Shown here piece after piece: positions 33,985-44,835 of a DNA stretch of 64,000 bases (positions are counted from its first letter, which is position 1; each line of letters opens with the position of its first letter). Source of the stretch: Asterias amurensis (taxonomy: Eukaryota > Echinodermata > Asteroidea > Forcipulatida > Asteriidae); the NCBI RefSeq assembly GCF_032118995.1, contig NC_092650.1, positions 6,634,001-6,698,000 of the forward strand, written 5' to 3'. Both the position numbers and the translations under genes were made by a program. The notes under the pieces were generated by a model. It was given only the letters and a program-made list of their open reading frames with translations. It was not told the origin of the DNA and did not search any database.

Positions 33985-34345
33985 GTTAAATATCGTGCCT
34001 CATTTGTTGACTTCCAGCCTGATGTAATTTGTATGGCATTAGGCCCTTTCCCCAGAAATCGTTGATTTGATGGGAGGTGACGGGATTTTGTATTTATTAT
34101 TATTATTATTATTTGTTTTAATTGATGCTCGAACGTTTGTTTAATTACTCTAATCAGAAGTAGTTTTTTTTTTGTTTCACTGTGTGAGACATTGTGCCCA
34201 ATTTGTCGACTTCCAGCTTGATGTAATTTGTGTGGTATTGGAGGCTGTGTCCCAAAGAATTATGCATTTGCTGGGAGGTGACGGGACTTTTTGTTATTTA
34301 TTATTGTTTATAATTGATGCTTGGATGTTTGTTAAACAACATGGG
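33985..34345. repeat. diverged direct duplication, about 200-bp period
   Basis: 'TTGACTTCCAGCCTGATGTA' (about 34009) recurs as 'TCGACTTCCAGCTTGATGTA' (about 34206). 'GGGAGGTGACGGGA' then ATTATT-rich sequence and 'AATTGATGCT' recur after each. The copies have diverged by roughly one base in six. Confidence 0.75.
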
Positions 34346-34706
34346 TGTTCTGACTGTGTGTGTGGGGGGGGGGGGTATCTTCACGGGACCAGGGACTCCC
34401 CCATCTTTGGGAGAGAAGTAAAGTTAAAGAGTTAATAAATAATTTGCCCTCACTGTCAAAAGCTGTGAGACTTTATGTTTGTTCGTGTATATTTGAACAT
34501 TTATTATTAATTGCACTTACTCTCACACTTATGCGAACATGAATACTTTATTTGAAATTCGCGACGAATTCGCCCAAAAGTTACGATTGGACATTGGATT
34601 TGTTCTCGATCGTTTCTCAACCTCTACTTATCAATATCTTGAGCAAAATACGCACGCTTTACCAACGGTACCAGTGGCTTCAAAATGCTAACGAAAATTG
34701 ATGGCG

Positions 34707-34872
34707 GAATCAATGTGTGGTGAAGAGGTTTTCAACTAGTGGTTTAAACCCGCCGAGGCCTGGTTTTCATGATTTACCTCGACTTCGTCTCGGTAAAATT
34801 ATCAAGAACAAGGCCTCGTTTGGATTAAACCACAAGTTAGAAACCTCTTCACCACACATTGATTCCCTTATT
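34707..34872. repeat. family 11 short inverted-repeat element
   Basis: The ends 'GGAATCAATGTGTGGTGAAG' and 'CTTCACCACACATTGATTCC' are perfectly inverted; the centre is 'TTACCTCGACTTCGTCTCGG'. Length about 165 bases. Confidence 0.92.
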
Positions 34873-35029
34873 GAATGTGTCAATCACCCTTGCCGAGCCC
34901 TATAAACTGCTCTAAATGAGTATGCGTGAAAACGTCACTACCTAATATCAATATTGATGAAATAACAACAACAAACCAATATAAAGCAAAATTGTTTTCA
35001 TAACGAGTCGTTCATGTGCACCATACGTG

Positions 35030-35395
35030 CATGTAACAGTGTGCGATACCTTACCGTAGCTCAAGCCCTTGATGTAGCCCGACCTATTTATGTATCGCAG
35101 CCACATATCTGCACCAATATGTACCTCAACCTAAGTGTATAACCCAAGCTTTGACCTTAATGTCGCCCGACCTAAATGCACCCCAGCTATTAACTAACTG
35201 TGGCACCAAGTGAACCCACACCCGAATGTAGCTCAAAATTTGAACCCAGTTTTAGCTCGACCACCAAGAACAAAACTGTACCTAAATGTAGCCCGACCAA
35301 CTTTAAACACCAAATTTGTATCCAAATGTAGCCCAACCTATACAAGTGAAGCCCAAAGCGGAACTATTATATAGCCCGACCTAAATGTGGGTATA
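35030..35395. repeat. degenerate array of TGTAGCCCGACC motif
   Basis: Variants of TGTAGCCCGACCTA(A) recur about ten times at irregular spacing (for example near 35074, 35162, 35227, 35284, 35325, 35374), mixed with 'CACCAA' and 'AACCCA' blocks. It lies just beyond the 3' end of the transporter gene. Confidence 0.6.
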
Positions 35396-35571
35396 AATAA
35401 AGCACGTCATGCGTTGAGACCACAGTGTTGTAAAAACATAAATTCGATGGTATAAACGCATTATAGATGGGTTTGTCAATAAGGAGACTCTCAAGACCGG
35501 AACTGAAAATGTTCAAAAGCCTTAAAATCGAGTCGGTTAAAAAAATGTATCTCCATTGAGTTCAATCAATC

Positions 35572-35705
35572 CTACTCCCGATCCTGAGTTTTACATGAAA
35601 AGCAAGTAGGTCCCAACGTCAACGACAACACTCCCGCGACAGCAGAAATGACTCCCATCGTGCAGAAAGCAACTCCAAAATCACCCGTTACGTCATATAT
35701 CCAAC
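35572..35705 (-). CDS. SLC16-like exon 4: last helix and stop
   Basis: Acceptor 'GTATGTTTTATGCAG'. It encodes 'GWIYDVTGDFGVAFC', a final helix 'ISAVAGVLSLTLG' and a short cytosolic tail 'CFSCKTQDRE' ending in TAG. The G-x-x-x-D-x-T-G motif before the last helix is typical of MCTs. Confidence 0.85.
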
Positions 35706-38700
35706 CTGCATAAAACATACAAACACATGAATAACACACGGTATGGATAATACATATTGTTTTATACCTCATAGAATCCTATAATCTGATTGGTTAAAAA
35801 TGGAATCATAATAGCTGTGCCCCCTTTTTCTATCAAGATGACGTCATAGGTGACTATGCCCGGTGTAGCGGTCTCGGAGCTCCGGCGGTCTCAGAGTTTC
35901 AGATTACCAAATACGGTAGTATTACGTCATGCCGTGCCTGCGCACACCAAGCGAAAGTAGTCGATTTTAGCGCCGTGCCGAGTACACTCTCGTAGTAGAC
36001 TTAGAGACAAGTCGTTTATTGTCCCACGCGGTGAGATAGTCGAGTTGCAGCGGTGCTCTCCGCGCGCGAACTGCTGGTTGCACAACTACTGGGCTGCCCG
36101 ACTCCAGGCAGCTCGTAGTAGTCGCGCAACTAGCAGTTCGCTGCAACTCGACTATCTCACCGCGTGGGACCAAAAACGACTTGTCCACAAGTCTACTCTC
36201 GTAGCTGTCATGGCGGCGCCCATATCGTGTGGTGAACGAGTGGAGCATATGCGACAGTATTGTGAACAAAGTAACCACGTTTATGATAAGTATTTGAGGA
36301 GTGGGAATTACAAAGAAGGTTCTTCTGAAAGCCAGAAAAGGGTTTTGGGTTGCCCCTCTGAAAAGCACTCGTACGATAACAAAACAGGTATCGAAGATCT
36401 ATTCGTGGCGGTAAGGGGGGAGGGGACTCACGCCCGCAACGACAGCATGCTACGTCATCCCGGAGAGCTTGGCACGCCAGAGATCTGAGACCGTGATTAC
36501 TGCGTGCCGTAATCTCCGGTGACATCACCCGGAGCTCTGAGACCACAGGAGCCGCCACACCGGGACATAATCGACTATGCCCGCCCTGAAAATTACGGTT
36601 GCAAATAATTATGTCGTTCGTGTGTACTGTATTATAAGTACATTGTGTACATGTACGACTATAGCGTTCCGTGTCACGGGGTGACCTTTCCCCATTCTCA
36701 GACGAACTTTCACCATTAGTTAGTGTTGTTGATTAGAATAATCTTTGTTCGGTATTAACAGAAATATCGACTGCTTAAATCATAGGCCCTCGGTGATGTC
36801 AAAATCATGGCTATGCCCTCAGCTTTTGAGATTACCTTGGGCCTAAATAATTATAACTGTACCCCTAATAGAAGTAAATATGTCAATATTATAACACACC
36901 TCTTGCTTGTTCTGTATACTGGTTGGCTGAAACACGGTCACGTAAAATGAACATAGTTTAATGATCGCGCGCGACGGTGTTTGGCGATAATAGTATCCGG
37001 GCGGGCTCTAAAGTCTTTGAAAATAGTGCCTGGTTCCAGCGCCCTCTCTTGAATTGAGCCGTGAAAAGCAACTACACAACTTCTTGTTTTTTTTTTCCAG
37101 ATTTTCTGTCTTATTTCACAATTTAAGACCGATGTGTGTTTTAATACACCTGACTGTATATAATGTGTAAAATAGTGGAGTCCGAGTGCACTAAGTCAAG
37201 TACCCACCCACTGAGAACATTGAAAACGTTACTCGAGTACGAAACGTGTTATTTTATGTACGAGTCAATTTTGTCCGAAATAAATTGTGGGTATGATTCT
37301 CTAGGCATGCCCGTTCTAAATGCTGGTCCTGGTCAATAGTATTTGCAACCAAAATAACGGTCTACAGGGAGCGGCAGTATCACATTCAAAAGAACGTTCC
37401 GTAATGTCATCTGGACTGTATGACCATAAAGCACGATTCAGCACTTACCGATTGCGAAACCTCCTGTTGATATACCGAGACCAGAGAAGAACACCATCCA
37501 AGCCAAGGCAGACACTCTTCTTTCTTCAGGAATATTAACCGACAAGACGAATAGTATTGGTTGACAGATTCCAAAGAAAAACCCACCAATAGTGGCGATG
37601 ATAGCAGTTGCCTCATACGATGGTGCAGCGATGGGATCAAGGAGACACACCAAGGCCAGTAGGAAACATGACCCAGCGAGTAGATTATGTGCTTTTACCA
37701 GTCCGTGGTCGATTAAAAAACCGGACAAAACGCGCCCAAACACGCTTCCAAAGCCGGAAAAAGTAGCCAGAAATGACGACATTGTCTCATTGAAACCCAG
37801 AGAAATACCATTCGGGATAAGATATATATGCCAACCACCGAACACGGTTCCCCCAAAGAAACTAATAATCTGGATGGTGACGAATCCAGGTTCATCAACG
37901 AACATTTGGAGGTAAATTGTATCACTTATTATTCCAAACGTTTGTCTCAATTTCTGCCAAAGTGACTCGATCGGAGGTGGATTAGATGTAGACCTCGGCT
38001 CACTATCTGCTATTGGTGTGTAGGAGTTTTTGGTCTGCAGAGGTCTAAATAGAGCGGCGAAAACGCAAAAATTTGCCGACATAGCACCGAGAAGAGCCAG
38101 AGCACCTCGCCAATCATACAGCTGTAGCAGTTGCTGAACCACGGGAGGGACGATCATCATACCCAAAGGGCCTCCTATCAAACTCAACCCATTCATGGAG
38201 GCGAAATTATCCGGGAAATATTTCAACAGAACTGCGACTGAAGCATTTCGCATCATGGCAGATCCAAAACCTACACAGATTAATGAAAAATAATAAAATA
38301 TGTTTTATCTTCCCTTCACAAACGTGCCATACTCTTGTGAACGTGAATGGCAGACAAAATTATGGGTAAAATTAATTTCTGCAAGAAAGTGAAACGATTT
38401 CGAGTACTGAGTATACAGTGCTAACACACATCGGTGTATGGGTAAAAACCAAAATTAATTAAGATTTCTTATGGAATAATCATACGACAGCTCGGGGATT
38501 CGAAATCGTAACTTGGAAAATGTTGAATCGATTGCGAAGAAACTGGACATGACATGGACTGTATCGAATCATTACAAGATCCTTGCAGATGTAAGTCACT
38601 AATCTTTTGTGATGTTAGCATGTTATTCCATAAATACTTACTGCATACGATGAAACACAGAGCAATGTGGACTAATGATGTCGATACCACTGCGGCTATG

Positions 38701-39196
38701 ATAAGAGATACAGCAAATACCGCGCCGCTAATAATCATCAGCGGTCTAGCTCCAAATTTTTTCAGTAGAACTCCAATGGAGATCCCTGGAAAAGCAAAAT
38801 TAATGCCATAAGATAGGTCGAATATTCATTATAATTCATGCAATTTGTGACCGAACAGCAAACGTAATCAAAGAAAGTGTGCTCTTTCCATCAAAACTGG
38901 TTGTTGTGGTGGTGATATGTTTAAATTGCTACATTATGTTTCCATATTGTAGTAAGTTCTCTTGTTTGAAATGTCCACTGGATGACGGAAATACAAAGCT
39001 TACCTGCTACACTACCAATGGTGAATGGGAGGCTAACGACTAAACCTGCTACACGTGTGCTGCACTCAAAGTACACAACAAACTCATCTACAAACACCCC
39101 CATGGACTTCAGGACGCCAAAGGACACGAAACTTACGCCCATCCTTACTAGGAGAATCACCCATCGCCATGGACCTACTGCAGCTGCTGCATCCAT
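35572..39196 (-). CDS. SLC16/monocarboxylate-transporter-like MFS transporter, 4 exons
   Basis: An integral plasma-membrane transporter of the major facilitator superfamily, closest by eye to the SLC16 (MCT) family. Exons on the - strand, in order, are 39196-39004, 38785-38642, 38270-37449 and 35705-35572. All junctions are phase 1, giving 430 residues, a normal MCT length. The N-terminus 'VGPWRWVILLVRMGVSF' matches the first MCT helix, but the usual Asp-Gly before the Trp is Val-Gly-Pro. The large third exon covers most helices, with a hydrophilic central loop ('NSYTPIADSEPRSTSNPPP'). A helix with 'FGSVFGRVLSGFLID' aligns with MCT helix 8: the Arg is kept, while the Asp four residues before it is Ser. 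Substrate is unknown. Upstream exons or a longer N-terminus are possible. It lies between the two P450 genes on the opposite strand. Confidence 0.82.
35859..36565. repeat. family 4 inverted-repeat transposon with nested long hairpin
   Basis: The ends 'CCCGGTGTAGCGGTCTCGG' and 'GGAGCCGCCACACCGGG' match the 16.4 kb copy, as does the internal 'CCAAATACGGTAGTATTACG' block. Within it, 36002-36192 is a second, longer palindrome (arms from 'TAGAGACAAGTCGT' through 'GAGATAGTCGAGTTGCAGCG'). It sits in the last intron of the transporter gene. Confidence 0.85.
37449..38270 (-). CDS. SLC16-like exon 3: most transmembrane helices
   Basis: Acceptor 'AATCTGTGTAG', donor CG|GTAAGT. About 274 residues with at least seven hydrophobic helices, 'LIGGPLGMMIVPPVVQQLL' at the N-terminal side, and the central hydrophilic loop. 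Confidence 0.88.
38642..38785 (-). CDS. SLC16-like exon 2
   Basis: Acceptor 'TTTGCTTTTCCAG', donor GTAAGT. It encodes 'GVLLKKFGARPLMIISGAV' and the next helix to 'ALCFIVC'; the G-x-R-P sequence is the MFS loop 2-3 signature. Confidence 0.85.
39004..39196 (-). CDS. SLC16-like exon 1
   Basis: ATG at 39196 starts 'MDAAAAVGPWRWVILL'; donor CAG|GTAAGC. The frame is also open upstream of this ATG, so an alternative start or an upstream exon cannot be excluded. Confidence 0.78.
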
Positions 39197-39737
39197 CGTA
39201 GTTTCTACTTCTAGTAGCGCCCCGATGGAAGGAGAAGGGTCTCTTTTGAGGTAAACTGGTGCTCTGTTCCCTTTTGCCCGTTTACTTTGTTTAATTCAAT
39301 GCTCCGTTTTAATTAAAGAAGATGTCAACAGTAACACACAATTCAAAACAATACGCCTCGACCAAATCGACTTTTAATTATTTTTTTTATAACAAACAAT
39401 AAAACACGACAGTTATTGAAAAGAGGAAGAAATACATACAAATTTAAATGCAAATGAAGTATGAAATCAATTAAACTGCACTTGACTGAATTCACACTGC
39501 AATAAAAATAATAATAAAAAAATACACTACAATAAAATACAGTTCCGCATGATTAAAAAATAGGCCTATGAATAAATAAAAGAAAAAAAACAAAACAAAA
39601 CAGAAAATGTTATCGAAGATGCTTTGGTCTGCCAAGGACCAGCCACTCGACCACCACACCTTACAAACGATTGACTAAACTTAATTATTGAAACTAGATG
39701 AGGTAACCAACACCTCAAGTCGAACAAACCCATAGAT

Positions 39738-40106
39738 TAAAGCCATTGTACACTTTCGGTACAGAAAAGAAGAAAACAGGTTCACAGATTTACAAATAAC
39801 TTACAGCGTTAAGGTATTGGTGAAAGACTTCTCTTGAATTATTATTCCATGAAATGCTTTATTTTTTGAGAAAATATTCAAACAATATCAACTCTCGATA
39901 GCGAGAATTACGGATTTATTTTAAACACATGTCATGACACGGCGATACGTGCGGAAACAAGAGTGGGTTTTCCCGTTATTTTCTCCCAACTCCGATGACT
40001 GATTGAGCCTAAATTTTCACAGGTTTGTTATTTTGTATGAAAGTTGTTATACACGAAGTGTGGGACTTTGACAATACTGTTTACCGAAATTGTATAATGG
40101 CTTTAA
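39738..40106 (-). repeat. family 3 element (TTTCGGTA ends), complete
   Basis: It contains 'AAAGCATTTCATGG'-type sequence, 'TCTCGATAGCGAGAATTACG', 'GTCATGACACGGCG' and 'ACACGAAGTGTGGG', in the reverse order of the copies at 43.7 and 51.9 kb. Confidence 0.85.
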
Positions 40107-41183
40107 GGTGATTTTTTTTATAGGTGACACAGTTTAACGTAGTTTTATATTGTGACGTTTTCTTTGCCAGTTCTGATTCAAAAAATTAACTTCAACTAGA
40201 CATGACTGCATTTGTGCACAAATGCAGAGCTGTTTCGTAAACAACATTTCCACATTTCTCAACTGAACTTGGAATTCTATTGGCATCAAAGCAGTTATGA
40301 CCAATCCAGCCTATATACAAACTATATATAAATTTGGATTATACCATGTTTAGACAGCAAGTTATGACTCAAAGGTGCAAAAATTACAAATATCTTAAAA
40401 CATAATTTGGTGACGTCATCGTGACGTCATCAAAATGAACCATCCAACAATCTACCAAGTTTCAACATGATCGCATAATTACTTCGGGAGTTATACTAGT
40501 TCAAAAAGTGCACAGTTCAGGCCGCGTCACGTAACCCCCAATGACGTCAATGATCTGACACTTCACACATATTTATGATGCCTGCCTGACAGTAAACGTG
40601 TGTGTAAAATTTAAAGTGATTGCAAAAAACTTCACCACAGCGGCTCCACATCGTTGAAAGCAACTTCATTACTTTGGCCATTTTTGAATTAAAGGGCACT
40701 TTCTGTTTCGACCGTAAGCAGAGGTCATGTGAGGTCACGCACACGAAACAAAATGAACACCTAATTTATCCCTACCAAATCCCACAAACAAGAACTTACT
40801 GTCTCATTTGCTGACTTGTTGTAGATTTTCAAACATTTCAATACAACACCTTCAAGATGACGTCACGTGACTTGTGATTAAGACATAATGACATCCTTGT
40901 TTGAGACACGTCATCATTGTACCAATACCTTTCATCACTGGAAGTTTCATCGCAATTGCTCTTTGGGAACATTGCAAATCAGCACTTATGGGCATTACAC
41001 TTCAATGGACACGGTTATTGTTGCACATTGTGTATGTTGAATCAAGGCTTTTCTTTATCGAAATCACTGAATAATATTCCGGTGTTTGTTCAGTGAGACC
41101 TTACCGGTGGCAACATGTGGTTTTGCGTTGCTCTCATTATAATATTTGTCTGCCAATTATGTTCAATAACTTTGTACGACGGT
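40107..41183. other. intergenic stretch with small palindromes, no gene recognised
   Basis: It holds an exact 22-base palindrome at about 40206-40227 ('CTGCATTTGTG' and its mirror) and several TGACGTCA-like sites (40412-40430, 40542, 40858). No protein with a recognisable domain. Confidence 0.45.
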
Positions 41184-41686
41184 TAAAGGAACACATTGCC
41201 TTGTATCGGTCGAGTTGGTCTTTGAATTTTGACATGTTGTGATGAAGCCGGGAGGACTGTCCAACTAAGTCAACGTTATTGAACAATCTCCCACGTTGCC
41301 TTGGATCGTTTGTAACGGTTTGTTAAAAAATGCATAAGTTAGAAAGATAATTTAAAAGTAGAATACAATGATCCACACAATTAATTTGCCTCGAAATTGC
41401 GTGATTTTCCTTTTACTTTGCGAACTAACACGGTCGGCCATTTATGGGAGTCAAAATTTGACTCCCATAAATGGCCGACCGTGTTAGTCGACGAGGTAAA
41501 AGGAAAACCACGCATTTTTGAGTGATACTTGTGTGGATCATTATATTCTACTTCTAAAATATCTTTCTAATCATAAATGCATTTTATAACAAACCGTTAC
41601 AAACGATCCAAGGCAACGTGGGAGATTGTTCAATAACGTTGACTTAGTTCGACAGTCCTCCCCGGCTTCATCACAACACAATTCAA
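41184..41686. repeat. family 2 fold-back with extended arms
   Basis: Besides the family 2 body, an outer inverted pair spans 41222-41686: 'TTGTGATGAAGCCGGGAGGA' on the left is mirrored by 'TCCTCCCCGGCTTCATCACA' on the right. The arms reach about 220 bases each with few mismatches, meeting at 'GGGAGTCAAAATTTGACTCCC'. Confidence 0.9.
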
Positions 41687-42070
41687 CAGGCTTCCGCTGA
41701 ACCAAGTCTTAGATTTATAACTAAGTAATTGTGCGAACAAAAACATGGAAAGCTTATCGAAAAATATATAAAAGAATAAGACAAAAATGGCACGTTAGTT
41801 CGTTCAGTATGTTGGACGAAGTTCACAAAAGTCTCGAAAACGCTACCCCTACCCCCAATATACAGGACACGCCTACTCTATATGCAATGAGAATCCTTCA
41901 TAAAAGTAGTTGAAAGTTCACTGCATTGATAAGGGGGACCTTGTTATCAAAATAAGCCGCTCCAATCTAATCCCAATTAGTCCGGTGAGAACCTTTATGG
42001 CAAATAATCATTCTCAGATCCCAACAATGGCCCTTCACTTACATTTCTAATATACGTCAATAGTCAATGG

Positions 42071-42276
42071 GTCTACCCCGGTGCTCATTCGGGGGAGTGA
42101 GCCACTGACTAGAGCTAATCGAACGATCACTGTGACCCGCTCGTGGTGACGTGTTGCACTTTCCACAAGTTCCACTTGGGGCTAACCCGGGTGAGCCACT
42201 GGACTGACGTAAAGCTATTCGAAGTTACCGGGGCCATACTGGGGGGTTGACCCGGGGGAGCTAATCGAACGCACCC
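42071..42276. repeat. family 8 element
   Basis: The right end 'GGGAGCTAATCGAACGCACC' is intact, and the interior 'GGCTAACCCGGGTGAGCC' matches the copy at 23.3 kb. The left end is diverged. Confidence 0.7.
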
Positions 42277-42375
42277 AAAAGAACCATGAACAGTGTACAC
42301 AATCGCCACCAGTTGATACAACAAACAAAGGGGGGCCATGCGTACCTTGCATGCGATGGCAAACACAAACACAAC

Positions 42376-42510
42376 GTATGTAGGTGACAGTTCAGAGCCG
42401 ACAAATTGCGCGACAATGCGTGTGTTTTGCAGGAACCTTCGACCGGGAAATAAGACAGCACTAAGCTGCAGAGAAAGTGTATAAATAAGGCATAACCGAA
42501 TAGTACACCA
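42376..42510 (+). promoter_or_regulatory. proposed CYP-B promoter with TATA box
   Basis: A TATAAATA box lies at 42480-42487. The upstream blocks 'TATGTAGGTGACAGTTCAGA', 'GCGTGTGTTTTGC' and 'CCTTCGACCGGGAAA' match the region upstream of CYP-A in order and spacing. Transcription would start around 42510-42520. Confidence 0.6.
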
Positions 42511-42511
42511 T

Positions 42512-42750
42512 TACCGAGTTTGACTTCACAACGAGAACATTGACAGCTAGATGACAGTTAGTAATGGTCTGACTGTTATTCCCTTAGCTTCAATCTGATT
42601 TTATAACCTTCCATCAGGAAAAAGAGTTCTGCGACAACTTAGTTTAGAGTTTACCTCTAAAGGGAAACGGATTCTTGTCGCGGCAGTTTTCAGGAAGGGT
42701 CTACCAGTTAAACAAGTTGCAGCTGAGGCAATTATTTTAACCTACGATCG
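42512..42750 (+). other. proposed non-coding 5' exon of CYP-B
   Basis: It starts about 30 bases after the TATA box, includes 'GAGTTTGACTTCACAACGAG' and 'TTTTCAGGAAGGGTC', and ends at the strong donor CG|GTAAGTCATG (42751). It is homologous to the CYP-A leader exon. It would splice to the acceptor before the first coding exon at 46779. Confidence 0.5.
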
Positions 42751-42812
42751 GTAAGTCATGAAAGATGAACGTAATGGTACAACATTTTGAACGCAAGTGT
42801 ACAACATTTTTA

Positions 42813-43174
42813 AAGGCAGTGGACACTATTGGTAGTTACTCAAAATAGTTATTACCATAAAACCTTTCTTGGTGACGAGTATTTGGGAGAGGTTGATAGT
42901 ATACAACATTGTGAGAAACGGCTCCCTCTGAGATGCCATTGCCATGAATTTGATTTCGATACCTCAGATTTAGAACTTGAGGTCTCTAAATCAACCATCT
43001 AAATGCACACAACTTCGTGTGTCAAGTGTATTTTTTGTTCATTATTGTCTCGCAACTTTGATGACCGATTGAGCTCAACTTTTCACAGGTTAGTTATTTT
43101 ATGCATACGTTGAGATATACACCAACTGTGAGACTAGTCTTTGACAATTACCAATAGTGTCTACTGTCGTTTTG
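42813..43174 (+). repeat. family 1 element, complete
   Basis: Left end 'TTAAAGGCAGTGGACACTAT', right end 'CCAATAGTGTCTACTG'. One hairpin arm carries uncompensated changes. Confidence 0.88.
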
Positions 43175-43716
43175 ATGATGACAGTCGATGTTGCTGTACG
43201 TCATCGAGGAGTAGCCGTTCCTTTTATCTGTGTATATTTTGCATTTAGGTTTATGAACTAGATTTGGTAAGTTTACAATTTGAGTAATATTTTGTAATGT
43301 CATTAGCACAAGGTGTTCATTACAAATCAAACTTGAAAAATTTAGAGGGGGGGGGGCACATTTACAAACTCGGCACATCAATCGAGTTATTCGGAAGCAT
43401 AAACATCCCAAGTTGCTATACACGATTGGTATGTATTATTATCGTGTTCGATGTTCAAACACTATTATGTCAACATTTGTACGCATGAAGCTTAAGTAAA
43501 AAGTCAACAATGAATAATTGTATAGGCAAACAAATACATGGGGCTTCGTACATTCGTATGGTCTATGGCGTACGCACATGATGGATACAAACTTATAGAA
43601 CCCCACAATCTCGAGAAAAAAAAAATCCGGAATCAAAACCAGGTCAGTTCAATTTATGTTGTCAGTAAATGTCTACTTCTGTAAAGATATCCACAAACGA
43701 TATCAACTCGAACTTA

Positions 43717-44083
43717 AAGCCATTGGACCCTTTCGGTAAACAGTATTGTCCAAGGCCCACACTTCGTGTACCACACCATCTATATCAAATAACAAACCTG
43801 TGGAAATTTAGGCTCAATCGGTCATCGGAGTCGGGAGAAAATAACAGGAAAACCCACCCTTGTTTCCGCACGTTTCGCCGTGTCATTACATGTGTTTAAA
43901 ATAAATCCGTAATTCTCGTTAACGAGAATTGATATTGTTTTACCGTTTTCTCAAAAAGTAAAGCATTTCATGGAATAATATTTCAAGATAAGTATTTCAC
44001 CACTACCTTCTATAAACCCTGTAAGTTATTTGTAAATCTGTGAATTTTTTTTTTCTGTACCGAAAGGGTCCAATGGCTTTAAA
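43717..44083 (+). repeat. family 3 element, complete
   Basis: Left end 'TTAAAGCCATTGGACCCTTT', interior 'CTCGTTAACGAGAATTGATA', right end 'CCGAAAGGGTCCAATGGCTT'. The inverted ends are about 25 bases. Confidence 0.9.
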
Positions 44084-44489
44084 GAAAAAAAAAAAGAAAA
44101 AAAAACGCCCTGTTTTAGTTTTTTTTGTTTGTTTGTTTTTTTTTTTTGCCAAAGATAATATGTTTTTTTTTCCCACAAAGAATTTGATTCGAAAAAGCTC
44201 TAGTTGATAGAGCTTGTTTTCGTCGGATTCTGTCTTTCTCACCGTCATCTAAGTCGTATTTCACTTCTGTATAGTTCTATGGGAAGTTTCATGGAAAGAA
44301 TTAAACAGACGATGGTCAAGGCCCGAAATCCTCTTACAAGATGTGTTAACCGGGGAGAGGGTGGAGGGGGGGGGGGGGGGCTGGGAGCTGAGCAGAGGCA
44401 ACTTTCAAACCCTCTATCTGTCTAACTTTCTATATATAAGGTGTAGTACGACCCTCTTGCCGTAGAATATTACAGTCGTACTTGTTATT

Positions 44490-44835
44490 GCAATATTATT
44501 GCTAAATCGCACACTCCGCTCCAGCGCAGAAACAAGGATTCTCACTAAACGTAACATCAGATACACTTCATCATCCAAAGGTATTTATGCAGCAGCACCA
44601 AACTTTGGAACACTCTTCCATATCAAATACGTCATCCTAATAAATTCTATTTCTGATTTCAAAATATCACTCAAAACAAACCCTTTCCAAATTTATTCCG
44701 CTTCTTAGGCTATTTATTTCTCATTGCTTTGTATATGTATTGTTAAGTTTGTATTGCTTGTTATTTTTTTGTAAAATGTTGTGGTACCTTTTTTGGTGTA
44801 AGAACGCTATATAAATGTTTAGATTATTATTATAG
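44490..44835 (+). pseudogene. CR1/L2-like LINE, 3'-terminal fragment
   Basis: An open stretch resembles the very C-terminus of CR1/L2 reverse transcriptases, where 'AAPNFGTLFHIKY' corresponds to the common 'AAPxLWNxLPxxI' pattern and 'SDFKISLKTNPF' to 'xxFKxxLKTHLF'. It then ends with 'AAGAACGCTATATAAATG' and ATT repeats, the usual 3' tail. The copy is heavily 5'-truncated. Confidence 0.65.

Noticed and set aside
36045..36488. 147-codon open frame with an ATGGCGGCG start inside the family 4 element
   Set aside because: It crosses the nested palindrome, shows no domain, and the other family 4 copy diverges soon after the ATG. Kept only as a possible captured 5' segment.
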